Shown here piece after piece: positions 54,258 to 63,445 of a stretch of 64,000 nucleotides of DNA. The position numbers were made by a program, and so were the translations under genes. The notes under the pieces are model-generated. The model saw nothing but the letters and a program-made list of their open reading frames with translations. It was not told where the DNA came from and did not search any database. Source of the stretch: Candidatus Methylophosphatis roskildensis (GTDB taxonomy: Bacteria; Pseudomonadota; Gammaproteobacteria; Burkholderiales; Rhodocyclaceae); NCBI GenBank assembly GCA_016708905.1, contig JADJEV010000003.1:372001-436000 (forward strand). Reading direction: 5' to 3'. Numbering within the stretch: position 1 is the stretch's first letter; the number at the start of each line of letters is the position of its first letter.

Positions 54258-56594
54258 TCAAGTAGGGGCGCGCACGGCGACGGGCTTGATCCTATCCGGC
54301 AGCAGACACCCTTTGCGCGCGCGGTGAAGGCGATACTTCTCGATATCCCGCGGGCCAATGCTCAATGTTTTCGTCTTGCCGCTGCGGCCCGCTCCTTCGA
54401 CCACCCAGGATGTTCCCGAACCTGCCGCCACCGCGACAAGCGACTCGCCCTTGTCGAGACCCATCAGAATCACGCCGCGTCCGCCCGCCTGCACCTTGAT
54501 CTCGTCGAGCGAATAGCACAACAGCCGCGCTCCCTCCGAGACGCAGGCGACCTGAGTTGCGCCTTGCCTCACCGGCGCCGGTGCCAGCACGCGTTCGCCC
54601 GGCTCCAGGCTGATGAAAGCCTTGCCGGCCTTCTGACGTGTGATCAGGTCGCCTACCCGGGCAATGAAGCCGTAGCCTCCCGAGCCGGCGAACAGATACG
54701 CGGCGTCCGGTGCATCGGTCATGGCCGCAGCCAGTTTGGCGCCATCCTGAAATTCCACCATTGTGGCGATGGGCACCCCGTCGCCCCGTCCGCCGGGCAG
54801 ATCGGATACACGTAACGAATAGGCGCGGCCCTTGCTGTCTACCAGCACGAGCGGCCAAGTGGTGCGCGCTTCGCGCACCAGCATCGGAAAATCGCCGGCC
54901 TTGTAGCCGATCGTTGCCAGGTCGATGCCGTGCCCCTGACGCGTACGTACCCAGCCATTGCGCGACAGGATCAGCGTGACTGGTTCGTTGGGCACGGCGC
55001 TCTCCGCCAGCGCGACTGGTGCCACGGCTTCGACCAGGGTCCGGCGGGCGTCACCGTGCTTCCTGGCGTCTTCGCCGATCTCCTTGAGGATCAGCCTGGT
55101 CATCGCCCTGCGATCATCGAGCAGGCTCTGCAATTGCACGCGCTCTTCGCGCAGTTCGCCGAGTTCCTTCTCGATGCGGATGCCCTCGAGGCGGGCGAGT
55201 TGCCGCAGGCGGATTTCGAGTATGTCCTCGGCCTGGATCTCGGTCAGATCGAATCGTGTGATCAACGCGGATTTCGGTTCGTCCGCTTCGCGGATGCAGG
55301 CGATCACCTCCTCGATCCGCAGGTATGCAATCATCCTGCCGTCAAGAATGTGGATTCGACGATCGACCTCGTCGAGCCGATGGCGGGTACGCCGCTCGAC
55401 GGTGACGAAGCGAAAGTCGATCCACTCGCGCACGATGGCGACCAGCCCTTTCTGCTGCGGGCGGCCGTCGCGGCCGATCATGGTCATATTGACCGGCACG
55501 CTGCTCTCGAGGCTGGTGTGCGCCAGCAGCACCGCCATGAACTCGTCGGGTGACTGGCGCGACGAGCGCGGTTCGAGCACGATGCGCACCGGTGCCTTGT
55601 CGCTCGATTCGTCGCGCTGGGATTCGAGCACCCCCAGCACATGTGCCTTGAGGTTCTTCTGATCCTGCGAGACGTCCTTCTTGCCCGTCCTGGGCTGCGG
55701 GTTGGCCAGCGCCCCGATCTCGGACAGCACTTGCGCGGCCGATACGCCATGCGGCAGTTCGTTGACGATGATGCGCCACTGTCCCCGCGCCTGCTCTTCT
55801 CTGACCCAGCGCGCGCGCATGCGCAGGGTGCCGCGGCCGACCTCGTAGGCTTCGCGAATCATGGCGGGCGGCGAAATGAGTTGCCCGCCGCCGGGGAAAT
55901 CCGGCCCGGGAATAACCGTCATCAGCTCATCGAGCGAGGCCTCGGGTTTGCGTATCAGAATCTGCGCGGCAGCGGCAACTTCGTGTAGGTTGTGCGGCGG
56001 GATTTCGGTGGCCATGCCCACCGCAATGCCGGAGGCACCGTTCAACAGCACGAACGGCAAGCGTGCCGGCACGAGTTTCGGCTCTTTGAACGCGCCGTCG
56101 TAATTCGGAACGAAATCAACTGTGCCGCGGTCGATTTCCCCCAGAAGAAGCTCGGCGATCGGGGTGAGGCGCGTTTCCGTGTAGCGCATTGCAGCGGCCG
56201 AATCACCATCGCGCGAACCGAAGTTGCCTTGGCCGTCGACCAGCGGATAGCGCAGCGTGAATCCCTGCGCCATGCGCACTGCAGCGTCATACACGCTGGT
56301 GTCGCCATGCGGGTGGTATTTGCCGATGACGTCGCCGACCACGCGTGCGCTCTTGACATGCCTGGCGTTGGAAACCAGCCGCATCTCGTTCATCGCATAG
56401 AGAATGCGCCGTTGCACCGGTTTGAGGCCGTCTTCCACTTGCGGCAACGCGCGGCCACGCACCACGCTCATTGCGTAGGCCAGGTATGCCCGTTCGGCAA
56501 ACTCGTCGAGCGGCAGGCTGTCGCCTTCGTCGACAGGAGGGGAGGGTGGCGCCGGAGGGGCCGGGGGGTCGAAAAGATCAGGGGTGTCGTTCAT
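54258..56594 (-). CDS. parC: DNA topoisomerase IV subunit A
   Basis: 778 aa from ATG 56594 (MNDTPDLFDP, Pro-rich start); the frame is open further up to 56642. The GyrA/ParC core has AYLAYAMSVVRGRALP, DGLKPVQRRILYAM, KYHPHGDTSVYDA and AMRYTETRL, in which Tyr138 is the DNA-linking residue. The C-terminal third is the degenerate beta-pinwheel of ParC. It decatenates daughter chromosomes together with ParE. It lies 102 bases after cysC on the same strand. Confidence 0.95.
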   Translation of the reverse strand: MNDTPDLFDPPAPPAPPSPPVDEGDSLPLDEFAERAYLAYAMSVVRGRALPQVEDGLKPVQRRILYAMNEMRLVSNARHVKSARVVGDVIGKYHPHGDTSVYDAAVRMAQGFTLRYPLVDGQGNFGSRDGDSAAAMRYTETRLTPIAELLLGEIDRGTVDFVPNYDGAFKEPKLVPARLPFVLLNGASGIAVGMATEIPPHNLHEVAAAAQILIRKPEASLDELMTVIPGPDFPGGGQLISPPAMIREAYEVGRGTLRMRARWVREEQARGQWRIIVNELPHGVSAAQVLSEIGALANPQPRTGKKDVSQDQKNLKAHVLGVLESQRDESSDKAPVRIVLEPRSSRQSPDEFMAVLLAHTSLESSVPVNMTMIGRDGRPQQKGLVAIVREWIDFRFVTVERRTRHRLDEVDRRIHILDGRMIAYLRIEEVIACIREADEPKSALITRFDLTEIQAEDILEIRLRQLARLEGIRIEKELGELREERVQLQSLLDDRRAMTRLILKEIGEDARKHGDARRTLVEAVAPVALAESAVPNEPVTLILSRNGWVRTRQGHGIDLATIGYKAGDFPMLVREARTTWPLVLVDSKGRAYSLRVSDLPGGRGDGVPIATMVEFQDGAKLAAAMTDAPDAAYLFAGSGGYGFIARVGDLITRQKAGKAFISLEPGERVLAPAPVRQGATQVACVSEGARLLCYSLDEIKVQAGGRGVILMGLDKGESLVAVAAGSGTSWVVEGAGRSGKTKTLSIGPRDIEKYRLHRARKGCLLPDRIKPVAVRAPT

Positions 56595-56696
56595 TCCGGA
56601 AGTATGGTGCCGGTTCTGAAATTGCGTTGCATGGCATGGCAACTGGCATTGGACGGCGAGTGCCGCGTCATCGGCAGTAGCGAAGGCATATCGAGA

Positions 56697-57299
56697 CTAG
56701 CGCACCGCGTCGGCCAGTCGCTGAACAACGAAGTCGAGTAGGTGATCGACACAAGCTTCAATTGGCAGGCTGTCGGTGTGGATCCGCAGATCGGGGGCCG
56801 ACGGCGCTTCATATGGTGAATCGATTCCGGTGAACTCCGGAATCTCGCCGCGACGTGCGCGCCGGTACAAGCCTTTGGGATCACGCAATTCGCAGATCGC
56901 GAGCGGCGCGCAGACATGGATCTCGAAAAATGGACGATTACCGGCCGCTACCCTGGCATTAGCACGGTCCTGCGCGAACGGCGAGATAAACGCTGCGATA
57001 CAGACCAGCCCCGCATCTGCGAGAAGCGCAGCGACCTCTCCAGCACGCCTGATATTCTCACGCCGAGCATTCGCAGAGAACCCCAAGTCCGAATTCAAGC
57101 CGTGGCGCAAGTTGTCGCCATCCAGCAAGTAGGCCGCGTAACCGGCATCGAACAAGCGTCCCTCGAGACCCGCTGCGAGCGTGGATTTTCCGGCGCCTGA
57201 CAAGCCAGTGAGCCACACGACGGCGCCGGAATGCCCGTTCCGCTCGTATCGCTTGTTTCGATCGACGCGATGCTCAACACGCGTAAGGTTGCTGGCCAT
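56697..57299 (-). CDS. cysC: Adenylyl-sulfate kinase (APS kinase)
   Basis: 200 aa from ATG 57299. P-loop GLSGAGKST (32-40), LLDGDNLRHGLNSDLGFS, the APS-binding R-x2-N-I-RR (RRENIRRAGEVA), FISPFAQDR and DPKGLYRRARRGEIPEFTGI, all normal for CysC. It makes PAPS from APS. The start is eight bases after the parE stop and the gene is upstream of parC, so all three are probably one transcript. No cysND or sulfotransferase is in the window; PAPS could serve sulfate assimilation or sulfation of polymer. Confidence 0.92.
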   Translation of the reverse strand: MASNLTRVEHRVDRNKRYERNGHSGAVVWLTGLSGAGKSTLAAGLEGRLFDAGYAAYLLDGDNLRHGLNSDLGFSANARRENIRRAGEVAALLADAGLVCIAAFISPFAQDRANARVAAGNRPFFEIHVCAPLAICELRDPKGLYRRARRGEIPEFTGIDSPYEAPSAPDLRIHTDSLPIEACVDHLLDFVVQRLADAVR

Positions 57300-57306
57300 G
57301 CGATTG

Positions 57307-59280
57307 TCAGACGTCGGCCTCGACCGTATCGCCCTTGGCTTCCATCCATTCGCGGCGCGACGAAGCTTCGCCCTTGCCCATAAGCATGGTAAAGGTCTTG
57401 AGGGTAGCCGCCATCGCATCGGTGCGCACCCGTATCGGAAGCACGCGGCGGGTTGCAGGGTCCATGGCGGTCTCGCGCAATTGTTCGGGATTCATCTCGC
57501 CGAGGCCCTTGAAGCGGCCAATCTCGATCTTCTCCACCGCGACGCCTTCCTTCTTCAGTCGATCGCGAATCGCGGTGAGCTCGCCTTCGTCGAGCGCGTA
57601 AAGGCGGCGCGCAGGCCGATTCTTCCCCTGCGCCGGGGTGTCCACCCGATACAGCGGCGGTTGCGCGACATACACATGCCCGCGCGCGATCAACACGGGA
57701 AAGTGGCGAAAAAACAGGGTGAGCAGCAGCGTCTGGATGTGCGAGCCATCGACGTCGGCATCGGACAGAATCACCACCTTGCCATAACGCAGGTTGCCGA
57801 GATCCGGCGAGTCGTTCGGCGCATGCGCATCGACGCCCAGCGCAACCGCGATATCGTGGATTTCGGCATTGGCGTACAGGCGATCGGCATCGATCTCCCA
57901 ACTGTTCTGCACCTTGCCGCGCAACGGCAGAATGGCCTGGGTTTCCTTGTTGCGAGCGAGCTTGGCGCTGCCACCGGCGGAATCGCCCTCTACCAGAAAC
58001 AACTCGTTCTCCGCGATATCTTCGCTTTCGCAGTCCGAGAGTTTGCCCGGTAGCACTGCCACGCCGGACTGCTTGCGCTTCTCTACCTTTTGCGCGTTCT
58101 TCTGCCGCGCCAGCGCCTGCCGGATCGACAGTTCGGCGATTGCCTTGCCGGCGTCGACATGGTTGTTGAGCCAGATCTCCAGCGGGTCGCGTACCACACC
58201 CGAAACGAGTTTCACCGCTTCGCGCGAATTGAGCTTTTCCTTGACCTGCCCCTGGAACTGAGGATCGAGAATACGCGCCGAGAGCACGAACGCCATGCGC
58301 GCGCAAACGTCATCCTGCTGCAGCTTGACACCGCGCGGCAGCAAGCCGTGATGCTCAATGAAGGCCTTCACGGCGTCGAATACCCCACTGCGCAGGCCCG
58401 ACTCATGGGTGCCACCGGCCACGGTCGGAATCAGGTTGACATAGGACTCGCTCGGCACCTGCTCGGCGAACCATCCCAGCACCCAGGATGCGCCTTCGCC
58501 CTCGGCGAAACTCGCGTCGTCAGCCGGGGCGAATTTCTCGGCGGTGTAAAGTGGCGCGACCGACTCGGCCGAACCGGCCAGCTCGCCCAGGTATTGCGCC
58601 AGCCCTTGCGGGTAGGACCAGGTCTTCGACAAGCGCTCACCGTTTGCCTGCTCGATGTCGAGATAGACTTTCACGCCGGGCAGCAGCACCGCCTTGGACC
58701 GCAACAGGCGCTCAAGTTCGCCGAGCGGAATCCTGGGACTGTCGAAGTATCTGGGATCGGGCCAGACACGCACCCGCGTGCCGGTCTGACGGGCGCATTC
58801 GCCTGTCACCCGGATGTCGCTTATCGCCTCTCCGCCCTTCGAGAACGTCAATTGGTGAATCTTGCCCCCGCGCCGAACTTCCACTTCCACGCGCGTCGAC
58901 AGCGCCGTGGTCACCGCCACGCCCACCCCATGTAGGCCACCAGAAAACGCGTAGGCAGAGTTGCCACCCTTCTTGTCGAACTTGCCGCCGGCGTGCAGGC
59001 GCGTGAACGCCAGGATGACCACCGGTACGCCTTCCTCCGGATGCAGTCCGACCGGAATGCCTCGCCCGTCGTCGCTAACCGTCACCGATCCATCGGTGTG
59101 CAGGACGACGTGGATCGCCTTGGCAAACCCGGCCAGCGCTTCGTCGGCCGCGTTGTCGATCACCTCCTGCACGATGTGGCAGGGCGAGTCGGTGCGCGTG
59201 TACATACCGGGGCGTTCCCGTACGGGTTCGAGGCCCTTGAGGACGCGGAAACTGGACTCGGAATAGGAGGAAGTGGCCAT
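57307..59280 (-). CDS. parE: DNA topoisomerase IV subunit B
   Basis: 657 aa. The GHKL ATPase has EVIDNAADEALAGFA, DDGRGIPVG and SGGLHGVGVAV. The transducer domain follows, then TOPRIM: LVEGDSAGGSA and LSDADVDGSHIQTL. The length and the absence of the GyrB insert mark it as ParE. It supplies ATP-driven strand passage for ParC. First gene of the parE-cysC-parC set. Confidence 0.95.
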   Translation of the reverse strand: MATSSYSESSFRVLKGLEPVRERPGMYTRTDSPCHIVQEVIDNAADEALAGFAKAIHVVLHTDGSVTVSDDGRGIPVGLHPEEGVPVVILAFTRLHAGGKFDKKGGNSAYAFSGGLHGVGVAVTTALSTRVEVEVRRGGKIHQLTFSKGGEAISDIRVTGECARQTGTRVRVWPDPRYFDSPRIPLGELERLLRSKAVLLPGVKVYLDIEQANGERLSKTWSYPQGLAQYLGELAGSAESVAPLYTAEKFAPADDASFAEGEGASWVLGWFAEQVPSESYVNLIPTVAGGTHESGLRSGVFDAVKAFIEHHGLLPRGVKLQQDDVCARMAFVLSARILDPQFQGQVKEKLNSREAVKLVSGVVRDPLEIWLNNHVDAGKAIAELSIRQALARQKNAQKVEKRKQSGVAVLPGKLSDCESEDIAENELFLVEGDSAGGSAKLARNKETQAILPLRGKVQNSWEIDADRLYANAEIHDIAVALGVDAHAPNDSPDLGNLRYGKVVILSDADVDGSHIQTLLLTLFFRHFPVLIARGHVYVAQPPLYRVDTPAQGKNRPARRLYALDEGELTAIRDRLKKEGVAVEKIEIGRFKGLGEMNPEQLRETAMDPATRRVLPIRVRTDAMAATLKTFTMLMGKGEASSRREWMEAKGDTVEADV

Positions 59281-59507
59281 TGGTGTGGACGGCTGGAATC
59301 ACGTTTGGTCGATCGAGGGGCAAAATTGTATCGCTGATATCGACCTGCCGAGCCCGGAACTCGATCAATCCGCGCTGGCACGCGTCTTGCATACGATGAG
59401 AACTCGTGCAAAGCCCCGCTTGTTCCTGCCCATTCGAACCAGGTCATAGCAGGTATGCGCAAGGCGGCCCGGGCTGGTTGCTGGCGCCTGCCGGGTTGGC
59501 GCCGTGA

Positions 59508-60155
59508 ATTCGCGCTGAGGAATTTCATCCGCGCGAGGAGCCCGAGGTACAGGCGCTCCTCGGTCGCCACGGGTTGCGATTCAGGGAATACGGGCTGTGC
59601 GTCGCAACCATCGAACCGCGCAAGAACATCGTGGGACTGCTGGCGGCCTACCGATTGCTGCCCGATACGCTCAGGCGACGGTTTCCGCTGGTGCTGGTCG
59701 GCGACCGCGGCTGGCACAATGAGGAAATCCTCGGCGAAATCGAGCGGGCAATGAGGGACGGGTGGCTCCGATACCTGGGCTATGTCAGTGAAGGGGATCT
59801 CCCGCTGCTTTTCTCGGGCGCACGAATGTTCGTGTTTCCTTCGTTCTACGAAGGCTTCGGACTGCCGGTACTCGAGGCCATGGCAAGTGGATTGCCGATA
59901 GTGTGCTCGAACCGGGCGTCGCTGCCGGAGGTTACCAGCGAAGTTGCGCTGCTTGTCGATCCCGATGACGTGGTGGCGTTGGGGAGCGCGATCGAACGTG
60001 CCCTCGAAGACGAACAATGGAATCGCGATGCGCGCCCCGCATCGATCGAGCGCGCGTCGCAATTCAGTTGGGATACGACCGCAAAGCGGACTGTCGACGT
60101 CTATCGACTTGCGCGGACGAGCTTCAGCGGAACAGTTGCCCGGCCTGCAGCTTGA
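59508..60155 (+). pseudogene. GT4 glycosyltransferase, C-terminal remnant
   Basis: About 215 codons with no proper start: a TGA at 59505-59507 precedes EEFHPREEPEVQALLGRHGL, which is normally in the middle of such enzymes. Then come YGLCVATIEPRKNIVGLL, LVLVGDRGWHNEEI and PSFYEGFGLPVLEAMASGLP. The acceptor domain is missing, and 59281-59507 shows no trace of it. An internal ATG or GTG could allow a partial protein, but function is unlikely. Its end overlaps the convergent GT2 gene by 32 bases. Confidence 0.7.
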
Positions 60156-61155
60156 AGGTGAGTTTTTGCAGAATCGTCAGGATCGAGACTTTGCGCCGGC
60201 GCTGAATGGCCCGCCGCTTGCCGAGCATCGCCGGCAGCCCGCGCAGCGCGTCGATCTTCGCGCGATACGCGATGCCCGGCTTGCCGCGAGCCACGAGTAC
60301 TGCGATCGACGCCAGATTGGCGACAAGATGAAGCGGCAGAAACAACCAGAACAGCACGCCCGGCATGTTCTTGCAGAACACCCAGATCATGTTCCTGTGA
60401 CCGTGATAGGCGGAAAAGTCGCTGCCACTTCCGGTCGCAGACGCGCCGAAGTGTATCGCCTTGGCGTCCGGCACGTGCAGGCAGTGCCAACCCGCGAGTT
60501 GAAGTCGAAATCCCAGATCGACGTCTTCCATGTAACAGAAGAAGTCTTCGTCGAAGCCGCCGCAGGCAGCGAATGCGCTCGTCCGGTAAAGGGCGATCGC
60601 CGCGCAGGGCGAAATGATCTTTCTGGGTGCGGATCCCAAGGCCCGCGCTGGCTGTCCATGCATGCCGCGCCATGCGATTCCCGACGGGTTGTAGCAATCA
60701 CCTATACCGTCGAAGTAGAGCCCGTCCGGACTCATCTGCGTGACGCCTATCGCGCCGCAATGCTCGTCGGTGGCAGCAGCTCGCACGAGAAATCGCACGG
60801 AGTCGTGGTCGAGAAGCGCGTCGGGATTGACGGTCAGGATGAAGTTCGTGTCTGGATACTTCTCGGCTGCACGGTTGTTTCCACCGGCAAAACCTAGATT
60901 GGCGTCCGATCGAAAGATCCTCGTCATTGGATAGGAATCGGAAATTTGGTCCAGGACTGCCAGCGTCGGCCCGCTGCTCGCATTGTCCCAGATTGCGATG
61001 GTGAGATTGGAATGGCTTTGTTCCGACAACGCCTGCACGCATGGAATCAGCCACTCGCCTGAGTTCCAACTGACGATGATCGCGACGACAGACAAACTGT
61101 CTGAATTGTCCGAAGAGCCAGCGACACGATTTGGCTCACCGAGTGACATCGGCAC
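60124..61155 (-). CDS. Glycosyltransferase family 2 (rhamnosyltransferase-like)
   Basis: 343 aa. The GT-A fold opens with VVAIIVSWNSGEWLIPCVQAL; LTIAIWDNASSG is the nucleotide-sugar strand and NFILTVNPDALL holds the D-x-D-like metal site. FCYMEDVDLGFRLQLAGW is the ED-x-D catalytic region. The C-terminal part has one membrane-associated segment (LFWLFLPLHLVANLASIAVLVA). It probably adds a sugar to a lipid-linked oligosaccharide. It follows the heptose genes by 86 bases on the same strand. Confidence 0.85.
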   Translation of the reverse strand: MPMSLGEPNRVAGSSDNSDSLSVVAIIVSWNSGEWLIPCVQALSEQSHSNLTIAIWDNASSGPTLAVLDQISDSYPMTRIFRSDANLGFAGGNNRAAEKYPDTNFILTVNPDALLDHDSVRFLVRAAATDEHCGAIGVTQMSPDGLYFDGIGDCYNPSGIAWRGMHGQPARALGSAPRKIISPCAAIALYRTSAFAACGGFDEDFFCYMEDVDLGFRLQLAGWHCLHVPDAKAIHFGASATGSGSDFSAYHGHRNMIWVFCKNMPGVLFWLFLPLHLVANLASIAVLVARGKPGIAYRAKIDALRGLPAMLGKRRAIQRRRKVSILTILQKLTFKLQAGQLFR

Positions 61156-61241
61156 CCATCATGTGTGCAGTCTGGGCCATTTACGATTTGCACTGCCCGA
61201 ACGGTACGCCGCGACTGGTATCGTTTCGAAGTGAGTCCGGC

Positions 61242-62666
61242 TCATGTCCGCGCGACGGAATCCGGAGAGACTTCAAGGGTGGAGGCCGCCAACGGGGCGG
61301 AGACCGGCAGCTTGGTCACGATTGCCTGACCGGTCGGAAGGGCCAGCGGCTGCTCGGGCGTTCCGGCAAAGAACTGATCGACAGCCATGCGGGCGCCGGG
61401 GCAGGACCAGAATCCGTAGTCATCGAAAACCATCATGCCGCCGGGAACCAGCCGCGGATAGACAAACTCGCAGGTTGACAAGATACCCTCGTAGATGTCG
61501 AGATCCACGTGAGCAAGCCGGATCAATCGGGCTTCGAGTCCGGCAAACGTTTCGGGAACCCGGCCAGGATGAAAATGGATCCAGTCTTTCGGGCCGATCA
61601 GCGAGCGCACGGCCTCCAGCGATGTGTCGGCGAAATCGCCTTCGCGGTGCAAGTCGAGATCGTCGCGTGTTTCCGGCATCCCTTGGAACGTATCGAACAG
61701 CCTCAGTTCTGCCTGATGTGCGGATGTCAACGTGACTTCGAGCAGCCGCTTGAGCATGAGAGCGGTGCCGCCCTGAAACACGCCGGTCTCCCAGATCTCG
61801 CCGGACAGATTTCGGGTTTGCTCGAACGCAGTCTTCAATACCCATAGTCGATCACGGGTTACGAGGGTCAGCCGTCCGGCCGCGAGCAGCGTCGTGACCA
61901 GACCCTCGATGAATTCGGAGCCGATCCAGGGCTGAAAGGTGGCCCAATTGTTTATGTACGGCGCGTAAAGATTCTGATCGACGATGGTCGAGGATGGAAA
62001 CACCGGCTTGCGAACCAGATAGCCGGCGGATTCGAGAACAACCCTGCACTGGTCCAGGTTGGGGACCGTCGAATATGCAGCAGGAACTTGATCCCGCGTG
62101 CATTCTTCGATCAGTGCCGAGGAAAGTATGCTGATCGCCTCCTCGAGGGAGCAGACAACGTGGGTCGCGTGTTCCGTCGATTCGCCCGGGTGATGGGTGG
62201 ACCGAAGCAGAATGCGGGTTTCCACCCCGGCACTGAAGGCAGCGACGAGATCCGATGCCTTGTCGCCGATCATGATCGATTTCTCGAGATCGATGCCATG
62301 ATCACGTTGAGCCCGGAGGAACATGCCCGGATTCGGCTTTCTGTCGTGAGAGTCGACCTGGTACTCGCCGATGCCATGCTCCGGATGGGCGGAGCAATGA
62401 TAGACGTCGAAGATCGGTGCGTTCTCGTCGGCAAATCGTCTGTTCATCCACTCGGTGAGTTCCGCGAACTCACGTTCCGTGAACAGACCGCGACCGATCC
62501 CCGCCTGATTGGTGACGACAATGATGCGAAGGTCGAGCGACCGGGCAGCTCGTCCGAGATCGAAGATGCCGGGAAGGAATTCAAAGTTTTCCTTTCGATG
62601 GACGTATCCGTGATCCAGGTTGATGATTCCGTCGCGGTCGAGGAACAGCGCCCTGAAAGCTGTCAT
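61242..62666 (-). CDS. Fusion: HAD-IIIA phosphatase (GmhB-like) + TylF/MycF-type methyltransferase
   Basis: 474 aa. Residues 1-180 are a HAD-IIIA phosphatase: FLDRDGIIN (D10, D12), VVTNQAGIGRG, CSAHPEHG in the zinc-site region, RKPNPGM and MIGDKASDLVAAF. This is the GmhB pattern for heptose bisphosphate. Residues about 240-474 are a TylF/macrocin-O-methyltransferase domain: IWETGVFQGGTALML, LRLFDTFQGMPE and HVDLDIYEGILSTCEFVYPRL with the metal-site acids, then MVFDDYGFWSCPGAR. The start overlaps the hddC stop by four bases (ATGA). So one protein may both make and methylate heptose or a neighbouring sugar. A fusion by assembly error is unlikely because the frame is clean. Confidence 0.85.
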   Translation of the reverse strand: MTAFRALFLDRDGIINLDHGYVHRKENFEFLPGIFDLGRAARSLDLRIIVVTNQAGIGRGLFTEREFAELTEWMNRRFADENAPIFDVYHCSAHPEHGIGEYQVDSHDRKPNPGMFLRAQRDHGIDLEKSIMIGDKASDLVAAFSAGVETRILLRSTHHPGESTEHATHVVCSLEEAISILSSALIEECTRDQVPAAYSTVPNLDQCRVVLESAGYLVRKPVFPSSTIVDQNLYAPYINNWATFQPWIGSEFIEGLVTTLLAAGRLTLVTRDRLWVLKTAFEQTRNLSGEIWETGVFQGGTALMLKRLLEVTLTSAHQAELRLFDTFQGMPETRDDLDLHREGDFADTSLEAVRSLIGPKDWIHFHPGRVPETFAGLEARLIRLAHVDLDIYEGILSTCEFVYPRLVPGGMMVFDDYGFWSCPGARMAVDQFFAGTPEQPLALPTGQAIVTKLPVSAPLAASTLEVSPDSVART

Positions 62667-63355
62667 TCGGATGATCCGGCAAATATGGCCTGAGCCCGAC
62701 GGAAGTCCTCGGGGAGACCGATGTCGATGAAAAAGCCGTGGGTCACGAAAGCGTGCACTCGGGTGTCCCGAACGGCGGGGATCAGATAGTCGGTTTCGAG
62801 AGAGAATGGCGTTCCTCGGGCAAAATGGGCGAGCGCGTCACGGGGCATCAAGTAGCTTCCGGCATTGATGAGCCCTGGTCCGGGAATGCCTTTCTCTCGG
62901 AAAAGCAGCACTAGCCCATCTCGCACGTCCAGTCTGCCGTAGCGCGTCGTGTCCGCCACGTGCCGGGCGACCACGATGGGCGCGCGGGTCTTGCGCCATA
63001 GCGCTTCGACTTCCGTCAGCTCGAGGTCGAGGAAAGTATCGCCATTGAAAACGAAGGCATGATCTTCGTCGCATCTGGCAAGGGCGGCGCGAGCGGCTCC
63101 CCCGGTTCCGAGGGGGATCGGCTCGATTTCGTAGCTTAGCGCCATGCCTTCGAAGGCGTCCCCGAAATGCCGGGTGATCGCCTGAGCAAGATGTCCGATC
63201 GAGAGAATCACTCTTCCGAATCCCTTGCGTGCCAGGTTCGCGAGCAAGATTTCAAGGAAGGGACGTCCGGCTACCGGCGCCATGGGCTTGGGGATGTCTG
63301 ACACCACGTCACGCAATCGAGTGCCGAGACCGCCGGCGAGCACTATCGCTTCCAT
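62663..63355 (-). CDS. hddC: D-glycero-D-manno-heptose 1-phosphate guanylyltransferase-like nucleotidyltransferase
   Basis: 230 aa. LAGGLGTRLRDVVSDIPKPM is the nucleotidyltransferase signature loop, EPIPLGTGGA the second, VFNGDTFLDL the metal-binding Asp strand, and FIDIGLPEDFRRAQ the typical end. It makes an NDP-sugar from a sugar 1-phosphate. With the upstream GHMP kinase and downstream GmhB-like phosphatase, GDP-D-glycero-D-manno-heptose is the likely product. The stop overlaps the next gene's ATG. Confidence 0.85.
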   Translation of the reverse strand: MEAIVLAGGLGTRLRDVVSDIPKPMAPVAGRPFLEILLANLARKGFGRVILSIGHLAQAITRHFGDAFEGMALSYEIEPIPLGTGGAARAALARCDEDHAFVFNGDTFLDLELTEVEALWRKTRAPIVVARHVADTTRYGRLDVRDGLVLLFREKGIPGPGLINAGSYLMPRDALAHFARGTPFSLETDYLIPAVRDTRVHAFVTHGFFIDIGLPEDFRRAQAIFAGSSE

Positions 63356-63445
63356 TGGAGTATCTGGGGAAATTCAAGCATGGTCAGTCGAAGCAAAGTC
63401 CAACTCCTGTTGCCGGGGTTAGCATCGCTTGCCAATGCCCGCGGA

